In this document: positions 9,475 through 18,690 of the stretch, piece by piece | Layout: the number at the start of each line of letters is the position of its first letter | Numbering within the stretch: position 1 is the stretch's first letter | NCBI GenBank assembly: GCA_016222825.1 | Contig: JACRQF010000003.1 | Location: forward strand, 1-64,000 | Length of the DNA stretch: 64,000 nucleotides | From: Verrucomicrobiota bacterium | GTDB lineage: Bacteria; Verrucomicrobiota; Verrucomicrobiia; CAIQCK01 | Reading direction: 5' to 3' | Translations under genes and position numbers: made by a program | Notes under the pieces: model-generated | What the model was told of the DNA's origin: nothing | Seen by the model: only the letters and a program-made list of their open reading frames with translations | The model's database searches: none

Positions 9475-10980
9475 TCACTTGAAGGTCGGCAGGAAGCGGT
9501 AATAGACCTCGAGCATCATGCACAACATCGTGGTGTGATAAACCGGGCTGTCCTTGGGGTTGCCGACTTGCGCGTGCCACTTCTCGTCGGCATTGGGCGG
9601 GCGCACAGGAACATCGTCCCGGCTTCCCGGCACGGTCCAGTGCCCGTCGGGCATTTGGTTCTTCAGCAGGGTGTCACGGAACTCGCGGTTCCAGGAAACC
9701 CAGTAGCTGCCGCCGCCTTGGAACATGGCCTGCGTGATGTAATACCAGATGTAGCTGTGTCCTTCCTTGGCCTTGCTCCAGTCGCACTTGACCTTCGCGC
9801 TTGCCTCCCGGATGGCGCCACGCGCCTCTTTCGAGTCGCCCGCGCCAAGGAACATCATGCTCAGGATGCCGACGCCCAGCAGGCCGTCGGAGCCGCCGCC
9901 TTTTTTCGCGTAGCCGAAGCGGTGGGTCTTGTCGTCATAAACCGCCTTGGTGAAATCGAGTGCCTTGCGCATGCACTCGTCCAGTCCCTTCACCTTCACG
10001 CCAGCGTTCTTGGCCGCCTTGAGCGCCTGGATGTTCCAGCCGCTGATGGAGAGGTCGCCGCCCAACGGCCGCTCGTCGGGCCGGGTCATCTTGTTGTTGT
10101 AGCCATACTCCCACGCCCCGGGGGGCGATTGGGATGTGACAATCTTCTCCACCGCGCCTTCGAGCACCGTCAGCAGGTCACCGATCTGCGTCAGCGCGTA
10201 ATCCTCTGCCAAGGCATACGTGGCGATGGCGTGCTGATACTCGACGTTTTGAGTTGCGAACACGTTCTTGTTCTTGCGACCGGTGTCCATCAACCACTGC
10301 ACGCCCTTCTGCACCGTCTCGCCGTATTGCTTGCTCGTCTGTGTCTCGCCGTGCGCCAGGAACGTCAGCAGCGCCAGGCCGGTCATCGCCGCCCTGCGCT
10401 GGCCGCCCCACGAGCCGTCCTCGTTCTGGTTCTTCTGAAGCCAGTTCAGCGCCCGATAAACCGCGCCCTCCAACTGGTCCGCCTTCGTCGCGCCGCCCCC
10501 GTAGCGGCTGATCGCGCCCGCCCGCGTCTGGGTGCTGACCCGCGCCGCATAAACGCCGCTGACCGCGAAGTTCTTCGGCAAGATCGCCAGGCTCTTGCCC
10601 ATGTCCGCCATCTGCGGCACCGGCGCCGGCACCGGTATCACCATCGCCGCCGACGGCAGCGGCGTCGCGATCATCGTCGGCCGCGGCGCCATGCTCTTGG
10701 TGGTGGCCGTCTGCACCGGCGTGGATTTCTTCTGCTCCGGCGGCGGAGGCGGCGGAGGCGGCGGAGGTCCGGGCGCCACCTTCTGCTCCGGCGCGGTGAA
10801 CTGCGTGATGACGGCTGCGCTTTTTTCCGAAACGGTGTAGGTGCCGAAAATCAGCAGGAACAGCACGTGCAGCAGCACCGCCACGAGGTAGAACGGCAGG
10901 CTGCGAAAGCGCGTCATGAGCGCATGGCTCATCGTCTGAGGGTTGAACACCGATTGAGTTGGCGCCGGTACTTCTTGCAT
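9475..10980 (-). CDS. Membrane-anchored prenyltransferase/squalene-oxidase-repeat protein with proline-rich linker
   Basis: A 501-residue protein. One membrane segment at about 30-46 is followed by a short periplasmic stretch, a run of ten prolines at about 72-81, and a Pro/Ala/Met-rich linker to 130. This head resembles the layout of TonB or energy-transducer proteins but lacks a TonB C-terminal domain. From about 165 the protein has alpha-toroid repeats such as LNWLQKNQNEDGSWGG, typical of the prenyltransferase and squalene-oxidase repeat superfamily, in a form common in PVC bacteria. No DxDD or DCTAE catalytic motif of squalene cyclases is seen, so an enzymatic role is not supported. The ATG at 10980 is chosen; one at 10932 is also possible. 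Function unknown, probably envelope. Confidence 0.75.
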   Translation of the reverse strand: MQEVPAPTQSVFNPQTMSHALMTRFRSLPFYLVAVLLHVLFLLIFGTYTVSEKSAAVITQFTAPEQKVAPGPPPPPPPPPPEQKKSTPVQTATTKSMAPRPTMIATPLPSAAMVIPVPAPVPQMADMGKSLAILPKNFAVSGVYAARVSTQTRAGAISRYGGGATKADQLEGAVYRALNWLQKNQNEDGSWGGQRRAAMTGLALLTFLAHGETQTSKQYGETVQKGVQWLMDTGRKNKNVFATQNVEYQHAIATYALAEDYALTQIGDLLTVLEGAVEKIVTSQSPPGAWEYGYNNKMTRPDERPLGGDLSISGWNIQALKAAKNAGVKVKGLDECMRKALDFTKAVYDDKTHRFGYAKKGGGSDGLLGVGILSMMFLGAGDSKEARGAIREASAKVKCDWSKAKEGHSYIWYYITQAMFQGGGSYWVSWNREFRDTLLKNQMPDGHWTVPGSRDDVPVRPPNADEKWHAQVGNPKDSPVYHTTMLCMMLEVYYRFLPTFK

Positions 10981-11082
10981 CGCCGGGAAATTACACACCC
11001 TCGCCGCTGACGGCAAGAGTTTTACGCAGCCTCATTTGAGTGTTGTCTGAATGTTCGGTTGCCGTCGCGGGGCGCTCAGGGT

Positions 11083-12441
11083 ATGAACTCAGGCGCGATG
11101 AATCCGCGCAACAACCGTGTCCAGCTCCCGACCGCCGTGCGCTCCCTTTCCCGCCGGCGTTTCCTCAAGACCAGCCTCGCCGCGGCGGGCGGCGTCGCCT
11201 TGTCGCGCGCGACGGTTTTCGCGGCTAGCAACACCGAAGCGTGCGTGGAGAAGGCGCACACTGAAATCTGGCGGCGGCTCATGGACCGGCACGGCGTGAT
11301 GCTCGACTTCGCCGGGCTTGACGGCGCGGTGAGCATCCCGACGCCGGAGGAATGCCGGCTCGGCAAGCCGAACGCGCTCGGTTGGTGGAGCCCCATCGAG
11401 AACGGCGCGTTCTTCAACGGTCTCTACATGGAGGCGGCCGTGAACCGCTGGCGCGCGACGCGGCGGCCCGAGGACGCGGCGAAGGCGCGGCGGCTGGCCG
11501 GTGGGCTGATGTTACTCGCCTCGATGAGCGAGGTGAAGGGCTTCGTCGGGCGCGGCATGGCCACGGACGGCCGGGCGCATTACCCGATGGGATCCGACGA
11601 CCAGACGCTGCCGTGGTTCTACGGGCTGTGGTGTTACTTGGAGAGCGGCCTCGCTGGCGCGGATGAGCGGCGGCGCATCGTCGCGAAGCTGGTGGAGGTC
11701 GCCGACGAGATTCTGCGGCTGAAATGGCAACTGCCTGCCGAGCCGCCGTTCCACTTCCGCGGCGGCTTCGCGGAGATCATGTTCTACCAGGCGCCGCGGC
11801 TGCTGTTCGCCGCGAAGATGATGCATCAGGTCGCGGGCGACGCGAAGTGGGAGGCGATCTATCGCGCGGCGCTGCGCGATCGGGGCGGCAAGGAGAAGCT
11901 GACGCGGCTGGAACTTTGTGAGCGCGGCATGATCTATGACCACGGCGGCCCCGGGCGACGGCACTCGTGGACGACGAGCAACTGCGTCGCCGCGATGCGC
12001 GCGTTGTGGGAGATGGAGAAGGACGAGGCGGTGCGCGCGGCGTTTGGGCGCGGGCTGGAGGCGAGCGCGAAGGTGGCGATGGAGAGCCTGCCCGACGCGA
12101 TGAAGTTCGACAACGACGACCGCCGGCACTTCGACACCGATTGGCGCAAGCTCAACGCGTCGTGGAAGCCGCAACGCACCGTCGCCGAAGCCGTGGCGGT
12201 GGCGGAGGTGCAATCGAAGGAACTCAACAAGCTCGCGCCGCGCCGCGGCCAGGAGCTTCGCTTCGTCCGCGAGCCGGCGTTTGCGGCGTGGATCGTCACG
12301 CTTGCGCCCGACCGGGCCGCTCTGAAGCAGCGCACCGCCGACGTGGAGCGCGTGCTGTCGCATTACCGCTACGAGCAGCTCTATTACTCGCAGTTCTTCC
12401 CGGTGGAAGCAGCCTGGTGGCGGCTGCGGATGGCAGACTAG
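11083..12441 (+). CDS. Tat-exported helical protein, possible alpha/alpha-barrel enzyme
   Basis: About 452 residues. It begins with a twin-arginine signal SLSRRRFLKTSLAAAGG followed by an Ala-rich stretch ending near AAS. The mature part is mainly helical with conserved-looking segments GAFFNGLYMEAAVNRWR, GLMLLASMSEVKGFVGRG and DDQTLPWFYGLW. These resemble the (alpha/alpha)6 barrel of secreted glycosidases or lyases. I cannot assign a family. The ATG at 11083 is preferred; the ATG at 11098 or a TTG at 11059 are alternatives. It is followed after 12 bases by the nucleoside-hydrolase-like gene. Confidence 0.65.
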   Translation: MNSGAMNPRNNRVQLPTAVRSLSRRRFLKTSLAAAGGVALSRATVFAASNTEACVEKAHTEIWRRLMDRHGVMLDFAGLDGAVSIPTPEECRLGKPNALGWWSPIENGAFFNGLYMEAAVNRWRATRRPEDAAKARRLAGGLMLLASMSEVKGFVGRGMATDGRAHYPMGSDDQTLPWFYGLWCYLESGLAGADERRRIVAKLVEVADEILRLKWQLPAEPPFHFRGGFAEIMFYQAPRLLFAAKMMHQVAGDAKWEAIYRAALRDRGGKEKLTRLELCERGMIYDHGGPGRRHSWTTSNCVAAMRALWEMEKDEAVRAAFGRGLEASAKVAMESLPDAMKFDNDDRRHFDTDWRKLNASWKPQRTVAEAVAVAEVQSKELNKLAPRRGQELRFVREPAFAAWIVTLAPDRAALKQRTADVERVLSHYRYEQLYYSQFFPVEAAWWRLRMAD

Positions 12442-12453
12442 AAGCAAACGTGA

Positions 12454-13551
12454 ATGAAAACTGGATTTGTCAAAGTGGCGTGCGCGCTCGCGCTCGCCTG
12501 TCTGGCCGCTGACGCTGCACCCGTGCCGACGCTGCACGTCACGGACCTGTTCCGGCCGCACATGGACCCGGACGATCACTGGGACTTGGCGACTCTTTAC
12601 GCGCTGGTGTGGCAGAGCAAGGTGGACCTGCGCGGTGTGATGATTGACCACCCGAAGGCTGGATGGACAAAGGCTCCGGACATCTGTGCGGTGGCGCAGA
12701 TGAACCACATCACCGGCAAGGCGGCGCCGGTGGTCGTCGGCTCGCCGCGCGTGCCGTCGGCAGAGGAATTGCGGACGGGCGCGGTTGCGGCCGACCTTGC
12801 TGGCGTCCGCGCGTTCCTGGAACTCATGCGCCAATCGCCGCGGCCCGTGCTCATCCACGTCGTTGGCTCATGCCGCGACGTGGCGTTGGCGGCGCGGCTG
12901 GAGCCGGAGCTTTTTGCCCGACGATGCGCCGGCATCTACCTCAACGCCGGCTCCGGCACGCCCGACCCGGAGAAAGCGCGGCGTCTGGAATACAACGTGG
13001 GCCTTGATCCGGCCAACTACGCCGCCATGTTTGAACTGCCGTGCCCGGTCTATTGGCTGCCGTGTTTCGAAACCGTCAGCTCCGTGCCGGCGGAGATGTG
13101 GCGCATCGCGGCATACGGCTCGTTCTATCGCTTCCGTCAGGGCGACATCCTGCCGCATCTGTCCGAGCGCGTGCAAAACTTCTTCATGGCGATGTATGCC
13201 GGAGGCAAGACCGCCGACGGCCTCTGGCTGCAACAACTGGCCGCGCCGAAGAGCGCCGAAGCCCTCGCCGCGCACGGCAACCGCGACCGGAACATGTGGT
13301 GCACCGCCGGTTTCCTCCACGCCGCCGGCCTGACGGTGACGAAGTCGGGTGAGATCATGCCGCTAAAGTCGGCGACCGATGCCGTGTTCACCTTCGAGCC
13401 GACCCGCGTGAAATGCTCCGCCGCCGGCGTGACGGAATGGACAAAAGACCCGCAGTCGAAGAACCGCTTCATCCTGCGCGTCGCCGACGTGGAGCGGTAT
13501 CAATCCGCCATGACCGCCGCCTTGAAATCGCTGCTGATGAAGCTACCTTGA
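12454..13551 (+). CDS. Secreted nucleoside-hydrolase-like protein
   Basis: A 365-residue protein with a Sec signal peptide (about 1-21). The mature N-terminus TDLFRPHMDPDDHWDLATL is a variant of the DxDPGxDD calcium/ribose motif of inosine-uridine nucleoside hydrolases. The segment EYNVGLDPANYAAMF followed by PVYWLP matches the ExNxxxDP region of the same fold. The motif is altered relative to true ribohydrolases and the protein is exported, so the substrate is open. It may be an extracytoplasmic N-ribosidase or glycosidase. It is in a run with the preceding Tat protein and a radical-SAM activase four bases downstream. Confidence 0.7.
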   Translation: MKTGFVKVACALALACLAADAAPVPTLHVTDLFRPHMDPDDHWDLATLYALVWQSKVDLRGVMIDHPKAGWTKAPDICAVAQMNHITGKAAPVVVGSPRVPSAEELRTGAVAADLAGVRAFLELMRQSPRPVLIHVVGSCRDVALAARLEPELFARRCAGIYLNAGSGTPDPEKARRLEYNVGLDPANYAAMFELPCPVYWLPCFETVSSVPAEMWRIAAYGSFYRFRQGDILPHLSERVQNFFMAMYAGGKTADGLWLQQLAAPKSAEALAAHGNRDRNMWCTAGFLHAAGLTVTKSGEIMPLKSATDAVFTFEPTRVKCSAAGVTEWTKDPQSKNRFILRVADVERYQSAMTAALKSLLMKLP

Positions 13552-13555
13552 CCGC

Positions 13556-14461
13556 ATGAGCGCCGGACGCATCTTCGATATCCAGCGGTTCTCGATTCAC
13601 GACGGGCCGGGCATCCGCACGACGGTGTTCCTCAAGGGCTGTCCGCTGCGCTGCCTTTGGTGCGGCAACCCGGAGAGCATTGACCCGAAGCCGCAGCTTT
13701 CCTACGTCGCCGACAAGTGCATCGCCTGCGGCGAGTGCTTCAAGGTCTGCAAACCGCGCGTGCTCGCGAAGGACGCCGACGGCAAGGCCGTCGTGAACCG
13801 CGCGCGTTGCACCCACTGCGGCGATTGCGCGCCCGTGTGCGACCCGAAGGCGCTGGAGATGGTCGGGCGCGATGTTGCGGTGGATGAAGCGATCGAAGTC
13901 GTGCTGCGCGACCGTGACTACTACGCGAAGTCCGGCGGCGGGCTGACGCTCTCCGGCGGCGAGCCGCTGTTGCAGCCGGAGTTTGCCGAGGGCTTGCTGC
14001 ACGCGGCGAAGAACCGCGGCGTCCACTGCTGCATCGAGACGGCGGGCTACGCGGCGTGGAGCGTCTTCGAGCGGTTGCAGCGGGTCACGGACCTCTGGCT
14101 GTTCGATTACAAGGAAACCAACCCGCGCCTGCACGCGAAGTTCACCGGCCGCGACCTCGAAGCCATCCTGGACCGCCTGCAACAGCTTCACGACAGCGGC
14201 GCGAAGATTCTGTTGCGCTGCCCGATGATTCCTGGCCACAACGCCCGCAAGGAGCACCTCGACGGCATCGTCGCGCTGGCCCGCAGGCTGCCGAAGCTTT
14301 TGGGCGTGGAGTTACTGCCCTACTACGACCTCTGGCGCGCGAAGCTGAAGCGGTTCGGCCTCACAACGGCGCTCCCCGGCTCCGTGAAGCCGCCGTCGCG
14401 CGAGACGGTAAAGCAGTGGAACGACTACCTGCGCGAGCGCGGCGTGCGCGTGGTGGGGTGA
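13556..14461 (+). CDS. Glycyl-radical enzyme activating protein (radical SAM, 2x[4Fe-4S] ferredoxin insert)
   Basis: A 301-residue radical SAM enzyme of the PflA/HpdA type that generates the glycyl radical on a partner enzyme using S-adenosylmethionine. The SAM-cluster motif is CPLRCLWC (C29, C33, C36). A bacterial ferredoxin insert follows with C55/C58/C61/C65 and C85/C88/C91/C95, as in activases of YbiW/HpdB/CutC-like enzymes. SGGEP sits at 133-137 and the C-terminal LLPYYDLWRAKLKRFG is typical. No glycyl-radical enzyme is in the window, so its client is unknown. The start is four bases after the previous stop. Confidence 0.9.
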   Translation: MSAGRIFDIQRFSIHDGPGIRTTVFLKGCPLRCLWCGNPESIDPKPQLSYVADKCIACGECFKVCKPRVLAKDADGKAVVNRARCTHCGDCAPVCDPKALEMVGRDVAVDEAIEVVLRDRDYYAKSGGGLTLSGGEPLLQPEFAEGLLHAAKNRGVHCCIETAGYAAWSVFERLQRVTDLWLFDYKETNPRLHAKFTGRDLEAILDRLQQLHDSGAKILLRCPMIPGHNARKEHLDGIVALARRLPKLLGVELLPYYDLWRAKLKRFGLTTALPGSVKPPSRETVKQWNDYLRERGVRVVG

Positions 14462-14553
14462 ACCGAAGCGATTCGGCGAAACAGTGGACTGCTCAGGTTC
14501 GTTGACGGGCGGCGCTCGCTGTGGTTCTATCGCGGGTGCCGCAAGGAACCATC

Positions 14554-17139
14554 ATGACGAAGCTCGCAGCCACGCAACGCTCGTTTCAGCGGATCGCGAC
14601 AGTTTTCACACTGTTGTCGCTGGTCCTTGTCTCGTTGCTGGCGGTTGAGGCGCAGTCAGCAACTCCGCCGGGAAGACGCGCGGCCAAGCCTGCGCCGCCG
14701 CTGCCGTCGCCCGGCAATCCCGCCACGCTGCGCGCCGCCATCAATGACCTCGTCACGGCCTTCGGACCGCGCTATCCGAGGGGCGCGGAGTTCCTGAATC
14801 GGCTCGACGCGGGCGTGAGCGGACAGGAGTTCGTCGCGCTGCAACGCGAGGCGCTCACCGCCAACCCGCTCGTCAGCGGCCAGCCCATCCTCTTCATCGT
14901 CCGCCACCAATACAAGCCGGACCATCACAACACCGAGACGATGTTCCAGACCGGCGAGATCAACACCGCGAAGTTCGAGGGCGGCTCGGCGATGAAGGCG
15001 ATTGATTTCGCCAGGGGCGGCGAGGTGCGGACACTGCTGGCGTCGTCCGACGGCGTCGTGCGCGACCCGGAGATGCACTTCAGCGGGACGAAGATCATCT
15101 TCTCGATGCGGAAGAACATCCAGGACGACTACCACATCTACGAATGCAACGCCGACGGCAGCGGGCTGCGGCAGCTCACGTTCGCGGGCGGCGTCACGGA
15201 CATTGACCCACTCTATCTACCCGACGGCAGCATCGCGTTTTCCTCCACGCGCGAGCCGAAGTATTGCATGTGCAACCGCCACATCATGGCGAACCTCTTC
15301 CGCATGGACGCCGACGGCGCGAACATCCACCAGATCGGCAAGAACACGCTCTTCGAGGGCCACGGCGCGCTCATGCCCGACGGCCGCATCCTCTACGACC
15401 GTTGGGAATACGTGGACCGCAACTTCGGCAGCGCACAAGGACTCTGGACGGTGAACCCCGACGGCACGAGCCACGCCGTCTATTGGGGCAACAACACGAT
15501 GTCGCCCGGCGCGGTGCTCGACGCGCGCGTGATCCCCGGCACCGAGCGCGTGATCTGCAACTTCAGCTCCTGCCACGACCGGCCGTGGGGCGCGCTCGCC
15601 ATCGTGGACCGCAGCCTGGCGCTGGACGGCCGCGCCGCCGTCGTGCGGATCTGGCCCGCCAACGCGATGGACCTCGTGGATCACGGCAACTTCGATGAGT
15701 TCAAGAAGGTCCATCCGAAATACGAAGACCCGTGGCCGCTCAACGACAAGTATTTCCTCTGCTCGCGCATGACCGGCAACGGCGAGCAGATGGGCCTCTA
15801 TCTGCTCGACATCTTCGGCAACGAAATCCTGCTGCACACGGAAGCCTCCGCCACGCCACCTTCAAGCCCCAACGCCGTTGCCACGCTCGGCTGTTACGAC
15901 CCGATGCCGCTCTCGCCCCGGCCCCGGCCGCTGACGATCCCGACGCGGCGCGACTTCGCGAACAAGGAAGGCTACTTCTACGTCGCCGATGTTTACCAGG
16001 GCACGCACATGGCCGGCGTGAAACGCGGCGCGGTGAAATGGCTGCGCGTGATCGAGTCGCCAGAGAAACGCTTCTGGACGCATCCGGCATGGTTCGGCCA
16101 AGGCTCCGAAGCGCCGGCGATGAACTGGCACGACTTCAACAACAAGCGCATCCTCGGCACGGTGCCGGTGGAGGCGGACGGCTCGGCGTATTTCGCGGTG
16201 CCGGCGGACAAGTTCGTCTATTTCCAGCTTCTCGACGAGAACAAGATGATGGTGCAGTCCATGCGCAGCGGCACAATCGTCCAGTCGGGCGAATGGCAGG
16301 GTTGCGTCGGCTGTCACGACGAACGTCGCGCTGCGCCGCCGGGCGACACGCGGGCGCTGGCGTTGCGGCGCGCACCGAGCGAGTTGGACGGCTGGCACGG
16401 CGCGCCGCGCTACTTCAACTACATGGCAGAAGTGCAGCCGGTGTTCGACAAATACTGTCTCCGCTGCCACGACTTCGGCACGAAAGCCGGCGCGAAGCTG
16501 AATCTTGCCGCCGACCGCGACCTCATCTTCAACGTCTCCTACAACGAGCTGTGGCGGAAGAACTACATTCATGTCGCCGGCGCCGGCCCGGCGGAGATCA
16601 TGCCGGCGCTCTCGTGGGGTTCGCACGCCAGCAAGATCGCCGCAGCGATTCGCAAGTGCCGGGAGAAATATGGCGTCACCGACGAGGCGCTGGAGCGCAT
16701 CATCACGTGGATAGACATCAACGCGCCTTACTATCCGACCTACGCCAGCTCCTATCCGGCCAACCTCGCCGGCCGCTCGCCGCTGGACGACAAACAGCTT
16801 GCGCGGCTGGAGGAACTTACCGGCGTGCCGTTCCGCAAGGACATCCATTGCGGCCAGAACCGCGGCCCGCAGATCACCTTTGATCGGCCGGAACTCAGCC
16901 CGTGTCTGGCGAAGTTCGCCGACAAGAACGACCCGCGCCGCCAGGAAGCCATCGCGATCATCCAAGCCGGCAAAGAATTGCTGGCGAAACTCCCGCGCGG
17001 CGACGCAGCCGGTTTCCAAGCGTGCGAGGTGGACCAGAAGCGCGACGACAAATACGCGAGCCGCCAGAAAATCGAAGCGCGCAACCGCGCCGCCATCCGC
17101 GAGGGGAGGAAACTTTACGACGAGCGGGACAAGCAGTAA
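14554..17139 (+). CDS. Secreted di-haem beta-propeller protein with hydrazine-synthase-alpha-like middle segment
   Basis: About 861 residues. ATG at 14554 is favoured by AAGGA six bases upstream. There is an N-terminal signal anchor (about 14-32). Residues 110-440 contain TolB/PD40-type propeller repeats such as MHFSGTKIIFSMR, DGSGLRQLTF and DADGANIHQIG. Around 530-590 is GTVPVEADGSAYFAVPAD, VYFQLLDEN and MRSGT, ending in a haem c motif CVGCH (584-588). A second motif, CLRCH, is at 635-639. PVC proteins with this arrangement are often labelled as carrying the hydrazine synthase alpha middle domain. There is no sign of anammox here, so the role is probably another periplasmic redox or binding function. 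A paralogue is at 30778-33744. Confidence 0.75.
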   Translation: MTKLAATQRSFQRIATVFTLLSLVLVSLLAVEAQSATPPGRRAAKPAPPLPSPGNPATLRAAINDLVTAFGPRYPRGAEFLNRLDAGVSGQEFVALQREALTANPLVSGQPILFIVRHQYKPDHHNTETMFQTGEINTAKFEGGSAMKAIDFARGGEVRTLLASSDGVVRDPEMHFSGTKIIFSMRKNIQDDYHIYECNADGSGLRQLTFAGGVTDIDPLYLPDGSIAFSSTREPKYCMCNRHIMANLFRMDADGANIHQIGKNTLFEGHGALMPDGRILYDRWEYVDRNFGSAQGLWTVNPDGTSHAVYWGNNTMSPGAVLDARVIPGTERVICNFSSCHDRPWGALAIVDRSLALDGRAAVVRIWPANAMDLVDHGNFDEFKKVHPKYEDPWPLNDKYFLCSRMTGNGEQMGLYLLDIFGNEILLHTEASATPPSSPNAVATLGCYDPMPLSPRPRPLTIPTRRDFANKEGYFYVADVYQGTHMAGVKRGAVKWLRVIESPEKRFWTHPAWFGQGSEAPAMNWHDFNNKRILGTVPVEADGSAYFAVPADKFVYFQLLDENKMMVQSMRSGTIVQSGEWQGCVGCHDERRAAPPGDTRALALRRAPSELDGWHGAPRYFNYMAEVQPVFDKYCLRCHDFGTKAGAKLNLAADRDLIFNVSYNELWRKNYIHVAGAGPAEIMPALSWGSHASKIAAAIRKCREKYGVTDEALERIITWIDINAPYYPTYASSYPANLAGRSPLDDKQLARLEELTGVPFRKDIHCGQNRGPQITFDRPELSPCLAKFADKNDPRRQEAIAIIQAGKELLAKLPRGDAAGFQACEVDQKRDDKYASRQKIEARNRAAIREGRKLYDERDKQ

Positions 17140-17154
17140 CGTCCGCTCGGATTC

Positions 17155-18654
17155 ATGAAGGCTTTGCTTATTTCGCCGCGCTGCCCGGACACTTTCTGGA
17201 GTCTCCGGCACGCCATCCAGTTCTCGCAAGCGAAGGCGCTCTTTCCGCCGCTGGGCTTGCTGACGGTCGCCTCCATGCTACCGCGCGAATGGTCGAAGAA
17301 GGTGGTGGACCTCAACGTCGAGCCGCTCACGGATGCGCATCTCGGCTGGGCCGACATCGCCTTCATCAGCGCGATGAGCATCCATTGGGACTCCGTGGAT
17401 GAGGTTATCCAGCGATGCAAGGCCCGCGGCCTCAAAGTCGTCGCGGGCGGGCCCCACTTCTCGCGCTGGCCGGACGGCTACAAGAACGTGGACCATACCG
17501 TCATTGGCGAAGCCGAGGAAATCATGCCGGCGCTGGTGCAGGACCTCGAACGCGGCCAAGCCAAGCCGGTCTATCGCGCTGAAAATTTTCCGGAGCTTGC
17601 CGAGACGCCGCCGCCTGCGTGGGAACTCATCAACCTGCGCGACTACCTGAACGTGTCGGCCCAGTTCTCGCGCGGCTGCCCTTTCAGTTGCGAGTTCTGC
17701 GACGTGGTTCTCCTGTTCGGCCGCCGGCCGCGCTACAAGAGCGTCGCCCAGATCATCGCGGAGCTGGACGCGCTCTATCGCGCCGGCTGGCGGGGCGAGG
17801 TGATGTTCGTGGACGACAACTTCATCGGCAACCCCGGCAAGGCCAAGGCGCTCCTCACAGCCATCGTTGGCTGGCAACAGGAGCACGGCTACCCGTTCGA
17901 GTTCTTCACGCAGGCGAGCCTGAATCTCGCGGAGAACCCGGAGATGCTGTCGCTGATGTCACAGACCGGTTTCAAGCGCATCTTCATCGGCATCGAGACC
18001 ACCTTCACCGACTCGCTCACCGAATGCCACAAGCACCAGAACAAGGACCAGGACTTGATCGAAGCGGTGCGCACGCTGCAAGGTGCCGGCATGGAAGTCA
18101 TGGGCGGGTTCATCGTCGGTTTCGACGCCGACCCGCCGACGGTGTTCGACGACATTGTGCGGTTTATTCAGGCCGCCGGCATCCCGCGCGCGATGATCGG
18201 CCTGCTCTCCGCGCCGCCGGGCACGCCGCTCTGGGATCGTTTGGAGAAGGAAGGCCGGCTCCTCGGCTTCCCCAACGGCGACAACTCCATGAGCACCGGC
18301 GCGCTGAACATCGTGCCCAAGATGGGCCGCGAGAAATTGGTGTCCGGCTACAAGTCAATGGCCGAGCGGTTGTATGACCCCGCAGCTTACTTCGACCGCG
18401 TGCTGACCTTCTTCGCCCATCATCGTCCCAACAGCAGCCCGCGCCGTGGCCTTCCTACCGCCGGCGAACTCAAATCGCTCCTGGCAATCCTCTGGACCCT
18501 CGGCGTCAGGGACTCCAACCGGCGCGCATTCTGGAGCTTCCTCGGCCAGGTGATTCGGAAACACCGCCATCTTTTCACCGAAGCAATCTTCACCGCCGCC
18601 TGCAGCCATCATTTCCACATCATCAGCCGCCGGTTCATCAGCGAGGGAAAGTAG
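17155..18654 (+). CDS. B12-binding radical SAM protein, DUF4070 group (HpnP-like family)
   Basis: A 499-residue protein with three parts: an N-terminal cobalamin-binding-type Rossmann domain (about 1-140, with ALFPPLGLLTVAS and VAGGPHF), a radical SAM barrel with CPFSCEFC (C175, C179, C182), and a C-terminal DUF4070-like region from about 330. The pattern FIGIETTFTDSLTECHKHQN followed by GGFIVGFDAD is characteristic of this group, which includes the hopanoid C-2 methylase HpnP but also many proteins of unknown substrate. No hopanoid genes are nearby, so I do not assign hpnP. It starts 15 bases after the di-haem propeller gene. Confidence 0.8.
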   Translation: MKALLISPRCPDTFWSLRHAIQFSQAKALFPPLGLLTVASMLPREWSKKVVDLNVEPLTDAHLGWADIAFISAMSIHWDSVDEVIQRCKARGLKVVAGGPHFSRWPDGYKNVDHTVIGEAEEIMPALVQDLERGQAKPVYRAENFPELAETPPPAWELINLRDYLNVSAQFSRGCPFSCEFCDVVLLFGRRPRYKSVAQIIAELDALYRAGWRGEVMFVDDNFIGNPGKAKALLTAIVGWQQEHGYPFEFFTQASLNLAENPEMLSLMSQTGFKRIFIGIETTFTDSLTECHKHQNKDQDLIEAVRTLQGAGMEVMGGFIVGFDADPPTVFDDIVRFIQAAGIPRAMIGLLSAPPGTPLWDRLEKEGRLLGFPNGDNSMSTGALNIVPKMGREKLVSGYKSMAERLYDPAAYFDRVLTFFAHHRPNSSPRRGLPTAGELKSLLAILWTLGVRDSNRRAFWSFLGQVIRKHRHLFTEAIFTAACSHHFHIISRRFISEGK

Positions 18655-18690
18655 AATCGCAGCGGGGAACTTCCGGCACGAACTGGAAAC

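Noticed and set aside
10741..10790. Glycine-run coding sequence on the plus strand near 10.7 kb
   Set aside because: It is the antisense of the polyproline linker of the prenyltransferase-repeat protein.
14554..17139. Evidence for anammox metabolism (hydrazine synthase)
   Set aside because: Only the middle segment and haem motifs resemble HZS alpha; other anammox genes are absent and this family is widespread in PVC bacteria.
17155..18654. Naming the gene hpnP
   Set aside because: Family resemblance only; no hopanoid gene in the window.
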